Of a DNA stretch of 64,000 bases, positions 55,401 to 63,895 are shown one piece after another. The position numbers were made by a program, and so were the translations under genes. A model generated the notes under the pieces. It was not told the origin of the DNA, did no database searches, and saw only the letters and a list, made by a program, of their open reading frames with translations. The stretch spans positions 16,794,809-16,858,808 of the forward strand of contig NW_022145612.1 in assembly GCF_000002235.5 (NCBI RefSeq). The letters run 5' to 3'. Position 1 is the stretch's first letter; each line of letters starts with the position of its first letter. The stretch is from Strongylocentrotus purpuratus. Lineage: Eukaryota > Echinodermata > Echinoidea > Camarodonta > Strongylocentrotidae.

Positions 55401-58107
55401 AGGCTTGCCCGATATAGCAACAACTAGTGTATGCAAACTGGATTATATCCATAGAGTTGTTATTATTCATAGCAGTTGAATGAAATGGCTGGTAATCAGG
55501 GGTTAAATACATTAGTACATAGGTATATTCACTCATCCTTAAAGGAAACCTAAACCCAAAGAATAAGTGTAGGTATTCTGATAAATGAGATGTATTCCTG
55601 CCCTTTGATGTACAATATTCCTTACGAAAATGTACAAGATATATATAAATGAAGATATTCCTGGCATGATGTGATGCCTTTCAGCATGATATGGGCGCAG
55701 CCATTTTCTTTAAAATGTGACGCACCTGTTGAAGTTGTACATGTATCATGCACCAAGCTTTAGTTGGAAAGAATTTTTAAATCAATAACGAAACCTTTAC
55801 TTTTCAATAAAATAAAAAAAATACCTGAGATGATAGAAATTAAATTAGGTGAAAAATGAATAATAGGGGCACAATTGTAACAAAATTCATTTAAAAATAG
55901 CAGTTGACAAATCTATTTCATTTATGAGAAACCTTCACCCCAGAAGAGCACTAACTTATTTATGCAATTTGAATTCTGGCAATTATACAAAGAATAATAG
56001 CAAGTGAATGAAACGCTTCATCACCACACACGTCTGGGAAAGAAGCATCCTTAAATTTGATTACATTTGCTTGATAAACGACTTCGCATAGTACGTCACA
56101 TTATCAAGAAATTGGCGATGCTCATGTCGTGCTGAGAAACTGTACTTTATTTTTGCTTTATACCTCTCTCATACACTTTGGTGGGGTATCTTGTAGATTC
56201 ATGGGCAATAATATAATAAATATCTCAGAATAATTAAAGTTATTACTTGGGGTTCGGTTTCCTTTAAAGTGCCTGTTCAAAGAAAATCAGAAATATGACA
56301 AATAACGTATCACTAGAAACTGGTAAGCTAACAGATGGCCATCGTACAAGTTTTAGGTCAACTACATATCGGGTGATTTATAAAAATACAAATAAAACCA
56401 CCTCCATAGCATCCGGGATATGCGAGAGATTCGCTAGAGAAATAACAATGAACCAATCCTGCCCAAGCAGACGACATCCCATAAAGAATGAATATAATTG
56501 CAATGCTATTATTTCTCAAATTATAATGAGTTTAGTGTATATAAATGTGATGGCATTTTACACCATTCAAAAAGAGATATGACCCCAATTCTGATAACTA
56601 AATTCTTTTGTTTGTAAATACACAAGATAGGGGTTAATGAACAATCAAAGAAACCACACTTTCAAATTAAAAAACCCCGCAATGATAGCATGGACGGCAT
56701 TTGTTCCCTCTTGAAACGCCGAACATACCGCGGTATATGCAGCTGAAAATACAATGGCGTCTTATTTTGTTTAAAGCGACGGATTCCTTTATTTTCTTAT
56801 CCTTGCATTTTTCATCAAAATAATACCATGCGCGGGATTTAGAGTGAGGCAATAGATTAAACATTTAGCCTGAGGGTAGTGAAGTAAGAGAAATAACTGA
56901 AGAGAAGATGACAAAACAGGCACTGAAAATGTATGAGATGTCATGGGACATCGTCTGCTTACAAGTGCAAATCATGTTGAACATGTGACGTCACATATCT
57001 CAGCAGCGATCGGAGAGCTTTTCAGGTGCTATGCCGGGGCTGTATAGACCATTTCGTAGTTAGCACATGGTACAAAATAATGACCCCAAATATCCACAGA
57101 TCTTTTACTCATGGAGAAGTCCCACTTTGGGTATTTTAGAATAATCAATGCCAAAGTCATGTATGTGCTTCATGAATAGCTTTTGTTTGCCCTCTTGTAT
57201 CATAGAATGTACCGTAGGTGCACAAATGAATAATGATTACATAACATGAGCACGTATTCATCTCGGTAGGTTTTACAATTTTATCACGGATGACCTTTAT
57301 CGGCTCATGCACAGATTGTATCTACGAACTGGTCTATTTAAGCGTTTTGTAATTGAAAATAATCAGTACTTCGAATGTTTCCCAGCATTGAATTTTGATA
57401 ATCTTGTCCAATCAAAGTTTCAACTTTGCAATAATGACAATAAAGTTAGTTTTTAAAATCAATGAATCTTCTTTTTAATCTCGACCGATTCATCGGTGAA
57501 ATATTTAGGGTAAAAGTCGTTCAGCCACCCCACCCCCTACCACCGCCACCGCCATGGACTTTTTTTTTCAATAAACACCTCAGAAAAGAGAATGCAACCA
57601 CCTTCATTGTATTTTGAGTCATTCAACATTATTGTTTATGGTGTGGAGGTTTATAAAAGCAATCGAGAAATTCCCCTTTCACAAAGTGATCTCTACACAG
57701 CAATAAAACTGAGTTTTTGCTAGGGACCATCGCCCGATAAGCCTTTTGACAAAGTACTAGAAGCATAAACCAAACGAAAATTGCCTTTTCGATATCGTTA
57801 ATATCCCTGATATTATTTTCTACATAATCATTTCAACGCAAAATGCCATCTCACTCATCTCACTATTCTTTGCCGCTCGGAAACTATTAATTTATGTAAG
57901 TCAATAGCAAGGAAAGGTTACTGTCATAACTATAAGGAAATTAATAATCATCATATTATAAACTAAAGAACTTTTACAAGTGTTAATAAGAACATGTAAC
58001 ACTACCACTTACTCAATTAGGCAGACATTGGCATCTCCCTCCTGTAGTGATATCACAAGAGATGGCAGACAGCATATCAACAATATCAGGAGAAAATGGT
58101 ATTCCAT
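43276..58107 (-). CDS. Gene 2: multi-EGF receptor paralog, membrane form disrupted
   Basis: Exons on the minus strand: 58107-58013, 51518-51448, 49469-49300, 48523-48393, 47892-46002, then after a broken stretch 45170-45002, 44550-44504 and 43421-43276. The first five join in phase (2,1,0,2) and give 2355 nt, 785 residues, then TAA. Layout: signal peptide, C-CC-C module, about 18 EGF repeats. After the TAA the same frame still encodes about 1.5 more EGF repeats before a second stop. No last EGF exon or donor like those of gene 1 was found. Membrane and tail exons persist with correct phases. So this is either a secreted product or a gene losing function. Three EGF cysteines are replaced by Arg, Trp and Tyr. 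Confidence 0.7.
43471..43847 (-). mobile_element. tRNA-derived SINE, near full length
   Basis: On the minus strand: tRNA-like head GTGTCGTGGACGAGTGG, B box GGTTCAAGTCC (complement of 43781-43791), a body with CCTTTGGCAAGAC, CACCCAGGTGTTAAATGGGT and GTGCGGGTAAGCC, and a tail GCGCTATATAAG ending in ATT repeats. Related copies at 49525-49859 and 15698-15830. The duplicate at about 63510 lacks it, so it entered copy 1 after the duplication. It lies in a gene 2 intron, in sense with gene 2. Confidence 0.8.
44504..44550 (-). CDS. Gene 2 small tail exon (candidate)
   Basis: Acceptor tattcag on the minus strand, then 47 nt to a donor gtgata. Encodes VPKATDGRSHRVDIN. It takes phase 2 from the membrane exon and gives phase 1 to the terminal exon. 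The donor is weak; a better-looking gtaatc 18 nt downstream would give the wrong phase. Phase bookkeeping is the main support. Confidence 0.5.
45002..45170 (-). CDS. Gene 2 membrane exon
   Basis: Minus-strand acceptor tttggcag, donor gtgtgg, phases 1 to 2 as in gene 1 exon 6. Encodes a polar linker (AAVETKEPSSKQDQ), a helix LGVITGVTVGSAIVIFVVVA continuing to AYVI, then RRVKHR. The basic stop-transfer sequence follows the helix. A hAT MITE sits 28 nt upstream of the acceptor. No intact exon was found to splice into it. Confidence 0.7.
45201..45573. mobile_element. hAT-like MITE beside the gene 2 membrane exon
   Basis: Ends CAGACGCGTAGCCAGG and CCTGGCTACGCGCTTG are inverted copies with two mismatches. 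Flanks are ATGAGAGA (45193-45200) and ATGAGAGG (45574-45581), an 8-bp target duplication with one difference. The interior is rich in G and C runs. TIRs are related to those of the 39120 element (GCGTA-G/C-GCAGG versus GCGTAGCCAGG). No transposase frame. Confidence 0.8.
45789..46001 (-). pseudogene. Untranslated remainder of the gene 2 EGF array
   Basis: Directly after the TAA at 46002-46004 the same frame continues with ICQCQNDGTCDHIDG, CEPGWIGAICDERC, GFYGQDCQETC and CHHVIGFCICQSGF, then loses the pattern and meets a second stop at 45789-45791. It is thus the distal end of the original EGF array, cut off by nonsense. It ends without the conserved last cysteine or a donor site. Confidence 0.75.
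46002..47892 (-). CDS. Gene 2 giant EGF exon (repeats 3-18)
   Basis: Minus-strand acceptor tctttcag, entering phase 2, and open to TAA at 46002-46004. Encodes about 16 MEGF-type repeats. One early unit is only half a repeat (CLCPDGSPCQSDGSC directly after a complete one). Three repeats have lost a core cysteine: GMNREYRC (C to R), GSCNWFPGW (C to W) and CLQQYQC (C to Y). Each leaves its disulphide partner unpaired. The counterpart exon of gene 1 has none of these losses. The TAA falls between two cysteines (GHGCH-stop-IC), where a Glu or Gln codon would differ by one base. Confidence 0.85.
47893..48392 (-). other. Gene 2 intron between EGF exons
   Basis: 500 bp, phase 2, equivalent in position to gene 1 intron 3. 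Nothing else recognised. Confidence 0.7.
48393..48523 (-). CDS. Gene 2 exon 4: EGF repeats 2-3
   Basis: Minus-strand acceptor acttcccag, donor gtaact; enters phase 0, leaves phase 2. Encodes TCTCQNGATCNRWSG, CTAGWNGKSCDQPC and HRYGVGCQQ. Together with the next exon upstream it equals gene 1 exon 3 (301 against 298 nt). Confidence 0.8.
48524..49299 (-). other. Gene 2 extra intron, absent from gene 1
   Basis: 776 bp, phase 0, within EGF repeat 2 between GRNCKL and TCTCQ. Gene 1 exon 3 is uninterrupted here, so one gene gained or lost this intron. No repeat or coding feature seen inside. Confidence 0.7.
49300..49469 (-). CDS. Gene 2 exon 3: EGF repeats 1-2
   Basis: Minus-strand acceptor ctgtgtag, donor gtaagc; enters phase 1, leaves phase 0. 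Encodes CPKNTWGVGCATTCAC, then CKCNRATGNCSC and HYGRNCKL. The first repeat (CPKNTWGVGC) matches CGSGTWGRRC of gene 1. Confidence 0.8.
49470..51447 (-). other. Gene 2 intron 2
   Basis: About 2 kb, phase 1. Holds an antisense SINE (49525-49859), GTT repeats near 50900-50922, and a stretch (51024-51329) open on the plus strand that looks like degraded repeat. Nothing coding recognised. Confidence 0.6.
49525..49859 (+). mobile_element. tRNA-derived SINE (same family as 43471-43847)
   Basis: The tRNA-like head starts GTGTTGTCGTCTAGTAGATAA with a B box GGTTCGAGTCC (49575-49585) and GCGGCACT. The same body follows: CCTTTGGCAAGAC, CACCCAGGTGTTAAATGGGT, GTGCGGGTAAGC, ATTAGGCGCATTATAAAT and ATTATTAAT. 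It ends about 55 bp before the acceptor of gene 2 exon 3, antisense to gene 2. Confidence 0.8.
51448..51518 (-). CDS. Gene 2 exon 2: short CC-motif module
   Basis: Minus-strand acceptor ctatacag, donor gtaagt; enters phase 2, leaves phase 1. Encodes NSYGITALGCCAGWLEKRG and KCTR. It is the counterpart of gene 1 exon 2 (DCCPGW). Confidence 0.75.
52051..52090 (-). mobile_element. LINE 3' tail, minus orientation
   Basis: ATTCAATTCAATTCACTTC, i.e. tandem GAATT units read on the minus strand, followed by TTGTATTGATTT. Resembles the short-repeat tail of CR1/L2-like LINEs. Only the tail is clear. Confidence 0.35.
52361..52558. mobile_element. MITE with CAGCCTTTTCACACAC ends
   Basis: Left end CAGCCTTTTCACACAC; right end GTGTGTGAAAAGGCTG, a perfect 16-bp inverted match, with further inverted similarity (TAAAATT inside both ends). 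A second internal inverted pair (GCTGATTAG and CTAATCAGC) makes the whole element foldable. About 198 bp, flanked by TA; no coding frame. Confidence 0.75.
53200..53590. promoter_or_regulatory. CpG-dense island in gene 2 intron 1
   Basis: A sharply bounded GC- and CpG-rich patch (roughly 40 CpG sites in under 400 bases) in AT-rich surroundings that have few. It has several CGCGA, GACGACG and GTCGG words. Overlapping minus-strand frames (53255-53476) show no domain. It could be an alternative promoter, an unmethylated enhancer, or part of an unrecognised repeat. Function unknown. Confidence 0.4.
54240..54402 (+). mobile_element. LINE-type 3' end with AAATC tail
   Basis: T-rich non-coding stretch ending in AATAAATAAATC and tandem AAATC units, like 15935-16286. 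No coding part left. Confidence 0.4.
54765..54992. mobile_element. MITE with AAGGCG.TGTCAGACA ends
   Basis: Starts AAGGCGGTGTCAGACA, ends TGTCTGACATCGCCTT: inverted copies with one mismatch in 16. The interior has several nested inverted words (TCTAGATAA, ACTTACGTAAGT, TTTCTCGATAATGGAGAA). About 228 bp, non-coding. Confidence 0.7.
55539..56267. mobile_element. TTAA-flanked inverted-repeat element (729 bp)
   Basis: Begins TTAAAGGAAACCTAAACCC and ends GGGTTCGGTTTCCTTTAA with TTAA at each side. TIRs start AGGAAACC. piggyBac-like by its flanks. No transposase frame. Third element of this kind in the window, with an interior different from the other two. Confidence 0.7.
58013..58107 (-). CDS. Gene 2 exon 1: start and signal peptide
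   Basis: Minus-strand ATG at 58107 opens MEYHFLLILLICCLPSLVIS, a strong signal peptide, followed by LQEGDANVCLIE; donor gtaagt, phase 2 as in gene 1 exon 1. In-frame ATGs upstream (to 58197) would add about 30 residues ahead of the signal peptide and are less likely starts. Confidence 0.8.
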
Positions 58108-58149
58108 GATGCAACTCTGCTGTATCTCAAATGGAATGTGAGTGGCCTG

Positions 58150-58260
58150 GAACCTAATAGTCATCGCTTGGATGATTTGCTGAGCAATAGTCGTCACCAG
58201 CCAATCAACGCTTCAGTGAGAGAGGGTCCCTATAGTGTATTGGCCAATAGGAATCATCAT
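58150..58260 (-). promoter_or_regulatory. Candidate proximal promoter of gene 2
   Basis: Within 90-145 bp of the ATG lie CCAAT at 58201-58205 (context AGCCAATCAACG, shared with gene 1) and a palindromic ATTGGCCAAT at 58239-58248. No TATA box seen. Confidence 0.4.
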
Positions 58261-58484
58261 TAAGATCATAATTCCTGTCTTCCACGCACTTTTCATCTTT
58301 CTAGAAGGTTGGATTACCACGATTATGTGCTTCATAAAAAGGGTCTTTTACTTAATGCATGGTCGTACAGAGGATTTTTAATGTTAGGGACCGGGGTAAA
58401 ATGCAATTAATTATTGAAAATTTATTGCATTTTTTTTTTTTTTTTTTTTGGTGGGAACTGCCCCCTACCCTAGCCTCCGCTGCG

Positions 58485-58605
58485 TACAGTCACGGTTTAG
58501 TGGCCAAGCAATGGCCTCGTAACTATGAGGCCCCAGGATCAAAACCGTGTCGATGTGCTATATTATAGTGCCCTTTTGTGGGGCATTAATCCTCATTGCT
58601 GCCAT
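58485..58605 (+). mobile_element. tRNA-derived SINE head
   Basis: CACGGTTTAGTGGCCAAGC (A-box region), CTCGTAACTATGAG (anticodon-like stem-loop) and GGATCAAAACCG (B box) in tRNA order. A run of T lies upstream and unrelated sequence follows. Too degenerate to be a working tRNA gene. Confidence 0.45.
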
Positions 58606-59595
58606 TTATGACTTAAGGGCGTAGGTACCCTAGTTGATAAGCATAGTAGTAGGTATAGCACACCAAAAATAAGTACAACAAACACATGTTATTTGATGAT
58701 TGCAAATGATCAAGCTTTATGAAAGCTTCAAAAAACAAAAAACAGAATTGAAATCGGTCAATGCGTTGTGATTTTATACCATTTTTTTGAAATCGCAAAA
58801 TTACCGAAAAACCTGCCAGAAATGGTCAAATTGGCAAAAATGGCAAAATTCGACAAAGTTGACAACTTAAATTCATCCCTTTCTTGGACACAAATAATAA
58901 ATTAAATTATCAGACACTAAAATATCATCTTTGTGGTAAAAAATACAAAAAAGAAAATTCATATATCTAATACCGTTTTGAAAACAGAAGCCAACAAAAT
59001 AAATCATTTTTGCCATTTTTGCGAATCTGCAGATATGAAAAAGTTGTGAAAATAACTAAGTCCGCCTAATTAATATGCGCATATGACTGTAATCAAATCA
59101 AAACCGAACATGATACATCAGTGAAACCTATGTATATCAGACAGGTATGGAAATATATGAAAAAAAATCATGAATATTCATCAAATATGCAAATTAGGTC
59201 ATTTCAACTAATTATATATTTGCGCACTCATTATGCGAATTAAGAAAGTCAAACTGTTCATATTTTGGCATTTTTTAAATCATATATTCATAGATCATAT
59301 TTACACCAAATATTAACCTTAAATTCCAAATATTTTTGCAATGCCAATAAAATATGGCGATGGAAATTACATGGATCACCGTCACAGCTATTTCATCATG
59401 TGTTTCACAAATTATTCAGAAAAACCGATCATATGATAAGAATTTGTAGATTTTCAGCTACATCACAGTATATTTGGCTATTTAAAAGATGTCAGATTTG
59501 AGGATTTATGACGATTTTCCGAGAAACCATTCAACAGGCCATAACATTCCACAGGAACTGAATTTTAGAGTACCAAAAAGTTTGGTGACCCCAGT

Positions 59596-59680
59596 ATTAA
59601 ACGAGCTCGTTTTCACTAGCTGCCTGCCGTAGCAACAACTGGAATTGACAAAAGACTTAACTCCGTTTCGTTGATGCTCA
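59596..59680 (+). repeat. Repeat fragment matching 42486-42572
   Basis: ATTAAACGAGCTCGTTTTC, GCTGCCTGCCGTAGCAAC, GGAATTGACAAAAGACTTAA and CTCCGTTTCGTTGATG match the end of the 42149-42575 insertion closely on the same strand. Confidence 0.6.
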
Positions 59681-59962
59681 GACATAGACGAAAGACTTCA
59701 TGCATGGCTGATTGGGTTCGATAAGCGCAGCTAATAACGCAACCAAAATGACGCCTCGTGTAAAACGAAACGGGCACTATTATCTGGTATCCTGCGGTAA
59801 TTTGCGATATTTGCCCTTTAACCTGAAGGTGATTATTGCAGAAAATTCAAGAAGCGCACAAAGGATTTGATTTCTTTTCAGTAACGCTGAAAATGTAACT
59901 TACATCCCATGGGAAGGAAAAAATAAACGTGTATAATACTTCAATTTTTATAAATGACTTAC

Positions 59963-60012
59963 TTTGTCATGATTCCAGATCCGCACAGTTTGTTCACATG
60001 ACAATGTGTTCA
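59963..60012 (-). CDS. Possible 50-nt exon with WD40-like motif
   Basis: Minus strand: acceptor cctttcag, donor gtaagt, phases 1 to 0. The open frame reads NTLSCEQTVRIWNHDK; the TVRIW word fits the end of a WD40 blade. No neighbouring exon of such a gene was found on either side. Alternatively this is a 5' UTR exon of gene 2 (1.86 kb upstream of exon 1), or chance. Confidence 0.3.
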
Positions 60013-61369
60013 CTGAAAGGAAGATATCAAAAATAAACAAACAAAAAAATTACTTGAATCTTTCCCAATTTTTATCCATTAATTGTCATCTCAAATTTTT
60101 GCTGATTATCTTCCCTCTATAATTTTATCCTATTTCATTACGGACTTCCCATTTATTTTTAGTTAGTATATGCCTCTTCCTGATTTTCTGATCATCAACG
60201 GTATCTGATACTCCCACTTTAGGAAATGGTCACTTTCTTTCTTGTAGAATTTTGGTCCCCTGGCATTTAATAAATTGTAATACTTCCCTATTGTCAATTA
60301 TGTTATTCTATTGTTAATAGTACTGTATTTCAGTGGAGCCTCTCCTTGACGAGTTCAGTCTCGGTTTTCTTACATGATATATAACCTTGATGCATGTCAG
60401 GGTAAGCCTTAAATGAGTAGAGGGAGGCATTGTCTTTGCGTTGTGCTGTTTTGTATTGTATTGTCCTGTGTTGAACCGTGTTCTGTATACATCCATTTAT
60501 TTTATTGATATGATATTATTGTAAATATGTTATGCCATTGAGTTTTATTTGCAATTATAAAAAATAAAAAAATAAAAAAAATAAAAAAAATATTTATATT
60601 ATATTGACTGGGCATGAGGGGTATATCATAAATATTGACCCAGCTAAGATCATATTGCCACGAGTCGAAGACGAGGGCAATATGGTCAATATTTCTGAAA
60701 AAACCCCGAAAGAAGCCCTGTCAATATAATTATTATTACCTAAACAAGGCTTTTTTTAAACAAATTTAAGTTTCTTTGCCTGTATAAACAGGAACCACCT
60801 TGGGCACTCTCAAAAATGTGGATAGCAAAACAGAGCAGAGGAAACAGGATAAACAGTTGTTAGCTTGCTTGTTTGTATGTCTGTTTGTTTATGAATGTTT
60901 GTTCGTATGTTGGAATTTGGGTCCTAGGGACGCACAGTTTGGGGTGGGTCCTAGTAGCTGACATCTATCGGGGGGAATAATGTTATGACGTTGAGGGGTG
61001 TGAGCGGTGATTCCGGGGAGGGGGTGGGGCGAGGAATGGGAGTGTCATTATATTGCTACCCCCCCCCCCCCCCCCCCGCGTAGCGTGCGCGCTGGTAAAA
61101 CAAATCGAACCGAGAAAGACGATTTTGAAGATTTAACACCTACTTCAAGTGCTGAAAACGACATTGTTCTATGTTCCCTGTACCGAAACTAATTATTGAT
61201 AATTTTGCTTTTAACTATCTTTCCTTAATCATTATGTAATCTTTCATGTAACATTTCAAATGTTATTGTTGTTGTTATTGTTCTTGTTCTTCTTCTTCTC
61301 CTTATTCTTCCTCACTAACGCCTTAAGTTTATTTAAAAATTGATTTTTATTGTTGTAATTTTCTATTAG

Positions 61370-61742
61370 AACTGGTGAACGTCTAGAAGATCTACTTGCA
61401 TTGTGATTATGAAGAACCTAGATGTAAACAGAAACAGGACGAAGACAAACGGTAAGGAGCCTTAGAAGAACATGAAAATGAAAAAAGACAAAATATATCA
61501 GTATTACCTTTACCAGTTCACTAAACAACCACCTCCGTTACCACCACCACCAATGCCATGCACCTCTACCATAACCAATGCCACCAAAACTATCTCTATC
61601 ACCCCCGCCAATACCTCCTTCACAACCAACACTATATACTACTACTTCTTCATTCCTACTAATTTTTATCTGTGTCGAAGAGAAAGATGATATCAGCAAG
61701 ACGCAGTTAACTGTCAAAGACACTACTCAGTCAGAAAAAGTT
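61370..61742 (+). pseudogene. Dead fragment of gene 1 exons 7-8
   Basis: 61370-61451 copies exon 7 with acceptor and gtaagg donor kept. It has two extra bases and a premature stop after ERLEDLLAL. 61671-61742 keeps only about 24 codons of exon 8 (EEKDDISKTQLTVKDTTQ). The exons upstream of exon 7 are not present nearby. It is therefore a truncated, non-functional copy made by the tandem duplication. Confidence 0.85.
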
Positions 61743-63310
61743 ATGAATGCAACATGTGTACATAAATAAGGAAAAAAAAGAACAAACAGTAATTGTACAT
61801 AGATTGCAAATGTTCTTCAAAAGAAAACTTTTATTGTAAGATTTTGTTTTATACTGTAAATACAATTTTATTTAACATGATTAAATTCTATATAGCCTGT
61901 TTGTTATAAAAGAAGTTTGCCTTCGTCTCTTTGTATGCATTCCAATCAGACAAAAGTCGTCACAATTTCTTTTCTATTTTCTTTTTCAATTTCATCCACT
62001 TCGCATTGTGTTCAAAATCATAAAAATGCAAAACATATCAAACTCATACTTTTGTGACAAATTTAATTACCAAGTAGACTGTAATGTACAGTAATTTCTG
62101 ATAAATTGAGGAAAGCAATATGATTTACGTATATACCTGAGCATCAACACCTAAAGACTGCGTAAATGACACGAACAGTACAGCAATATCTAATTACCGC
62201 CCTCCTCACCTTTATACGGAAAATATAAAATATAAACAAAATATTTACAAACGTCTTTTTGATATGCCTAATATCAACTGCACTTTCTCGTAGATAGACA
62301 CTTCTACCACATGATATTCTACAAAATGGCAATAGTAGAACATGTATATTTACTAGCATGAAGATATACATGTATAGTGGTGGAAAATAGCGTAGCGAAA
62401 ATCCATTTACTAAAGGTGCCCTTCTTTGTGGGGGCTGAACACCGATCTTGCTCGGCAATGAAATGCGAGAGAACACGGCAATCGAGTGTTGGAGGGTGTC
62501 GTACCATCTTATTTTCACACACACAATATCCCTTCCCGTTTCCTTGTCTTTCTCTTTCTTTTTTTCTTTTTCATATACGTCCACCTTATGTTATCAGTTC
62601 CTTATATGGGGCGAGACAAGTGCCCCCTGGAGCTACGCCAGAGCTGTTGGAAAAAAACTAAAGGCATTTTCGTAATAACTGGTACGAGGAGGGCTGTTAC
62701 GGATATTTTCGTCACCCGTCCCCCAAAACAAAGAACAACAAATAAAGAACTCACTAATAATATTAAACCATCTGAGCTGACATTGCACTGATAAGCGAGC
62801 ACTTTGTGCTTGCTATGAACATAATAAAACCGAAAACAAAAATGGTAGAATGGTAGCGTAGACAATGGTTTATCATATCATCTTGGAAACAAGCCCACTT
62901 AATGTATCAATATTTCTTTGGTAAGAACATTACAATCATCTCGTGGACTACAACTTACTCAACTGACAGTTTTCATCATGATTATTATACAAGATAGTAT
63001 GCAGTAGCAATGAATGAGCAATGTTTGGAACTATTGCCAAACATTTACATGGATTTTCCCGGTGCAGAGTTATTGTAATCGCCTAAAGGGCGAGGCATAT
63101 TGGATTGAAAAAAATGTACCTCTTTCATCGTTTACCTTGTATGAAAATAAGAAGAGCACTTTTCCACAGGGAATCTTTTGGTCCAATTTGGGTCCAATTT
63201 GTTTTAGGAATATAGAGCATAAAGGAGCTACAAACGATTGGGTATTTCATGTAGTTTTTAATTTTTTAAATATATGCTTAGAGCAGCCACACACAATGAC
63301 TCGTAGGATA

Positions 63311-63456
63311 TTATAAGCTGGATTCCCGCTCGACGATGTCATCTTGTGGCATGCTAACGCTGATGACCTCGACGCTTCCTTCCAAGTACTGCTGACGTGT
63401 CTCTCCCGTATCACCATTCGATGTTGACTTCCAATCCGACTGCGATCCCGGTTTGC
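63311..63456 (-). CDS. Second copy of the gene 2 terminal exon
   Basis: Same 146-nt length, acceptor, phase 1 entry and TAA as 43276-43421. The frame is open and ends ERESSL. Three residues differ (SVSMPQDD against SVRMPEND). Its own upstream exons would lie right of the window. Its preservation, next to a decayed gene 1 fragment, suggests it belongs to another minus-strand gene still under constraint. Confidence 0.7.
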
Positions 63457-63895
63457 CTGAATAGTAAGAGAACGAGTCACCTTTTACGCGGGCTGTGTTA
63501 ATGTGCATGGATTAGCTAGGACAAATGTTCAGAGCATACTCAATGATGATCATTGAGGATTTTGTTGTTGTTGTTGGGGGTGTTTGTTGAATTTAGCAAG
63601 CGAGCACATTGATGATGGAGCATCATCCAACATGTTAAAATGTATGAATAAACATTACTAACAGAACACCTCGATGAAAAAACAGATGGTAAAAAAAATG
63701 TGATTTTTAATTTTTTCTGCAGTCCCTACCCCCCCCCCCCCCTACCGCCATCTACGCCAGATTTTTGGGATGTGGAAGAGCTTTTTCACCGCCCCCATAG
63801 AAGACATTCTATCATTTAAACATTTTTGGCGTCAGCCATTTCCAATTATATAAAAATTCAGGACTTTATGGAATGCAACCAAATTAAACTAATAT

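Larger units (their letters stand above)
51519..58012 (-). other. Gene 2 intron 1
   Basis: 6.5 kb, phase 2. Contains a LINE tail on the minus strand (about 52051-52090), two MITEs (52361-52558, 54765-54992), a CpG-dense island (53200-53590), a LINE 3' end (54240-54402) and a 729-bp TTAA element (55539-56267). No exon recognised. Confidence 0.65.
58261..61197. other. Upstream flank of gene 2
   Basis: AT-rich spacer between gene 2 and the second copy of the duplicated block. It has a T run (58431-58450), a SINE-like head (58485-58605), a repeat fragment (59596-59680), a possible 50-nt minus-strand exon (59963-60012), an A/AAT-rich run (60560-60590) and a C run (61061-61077). No full gene. Confidence 0.6.
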
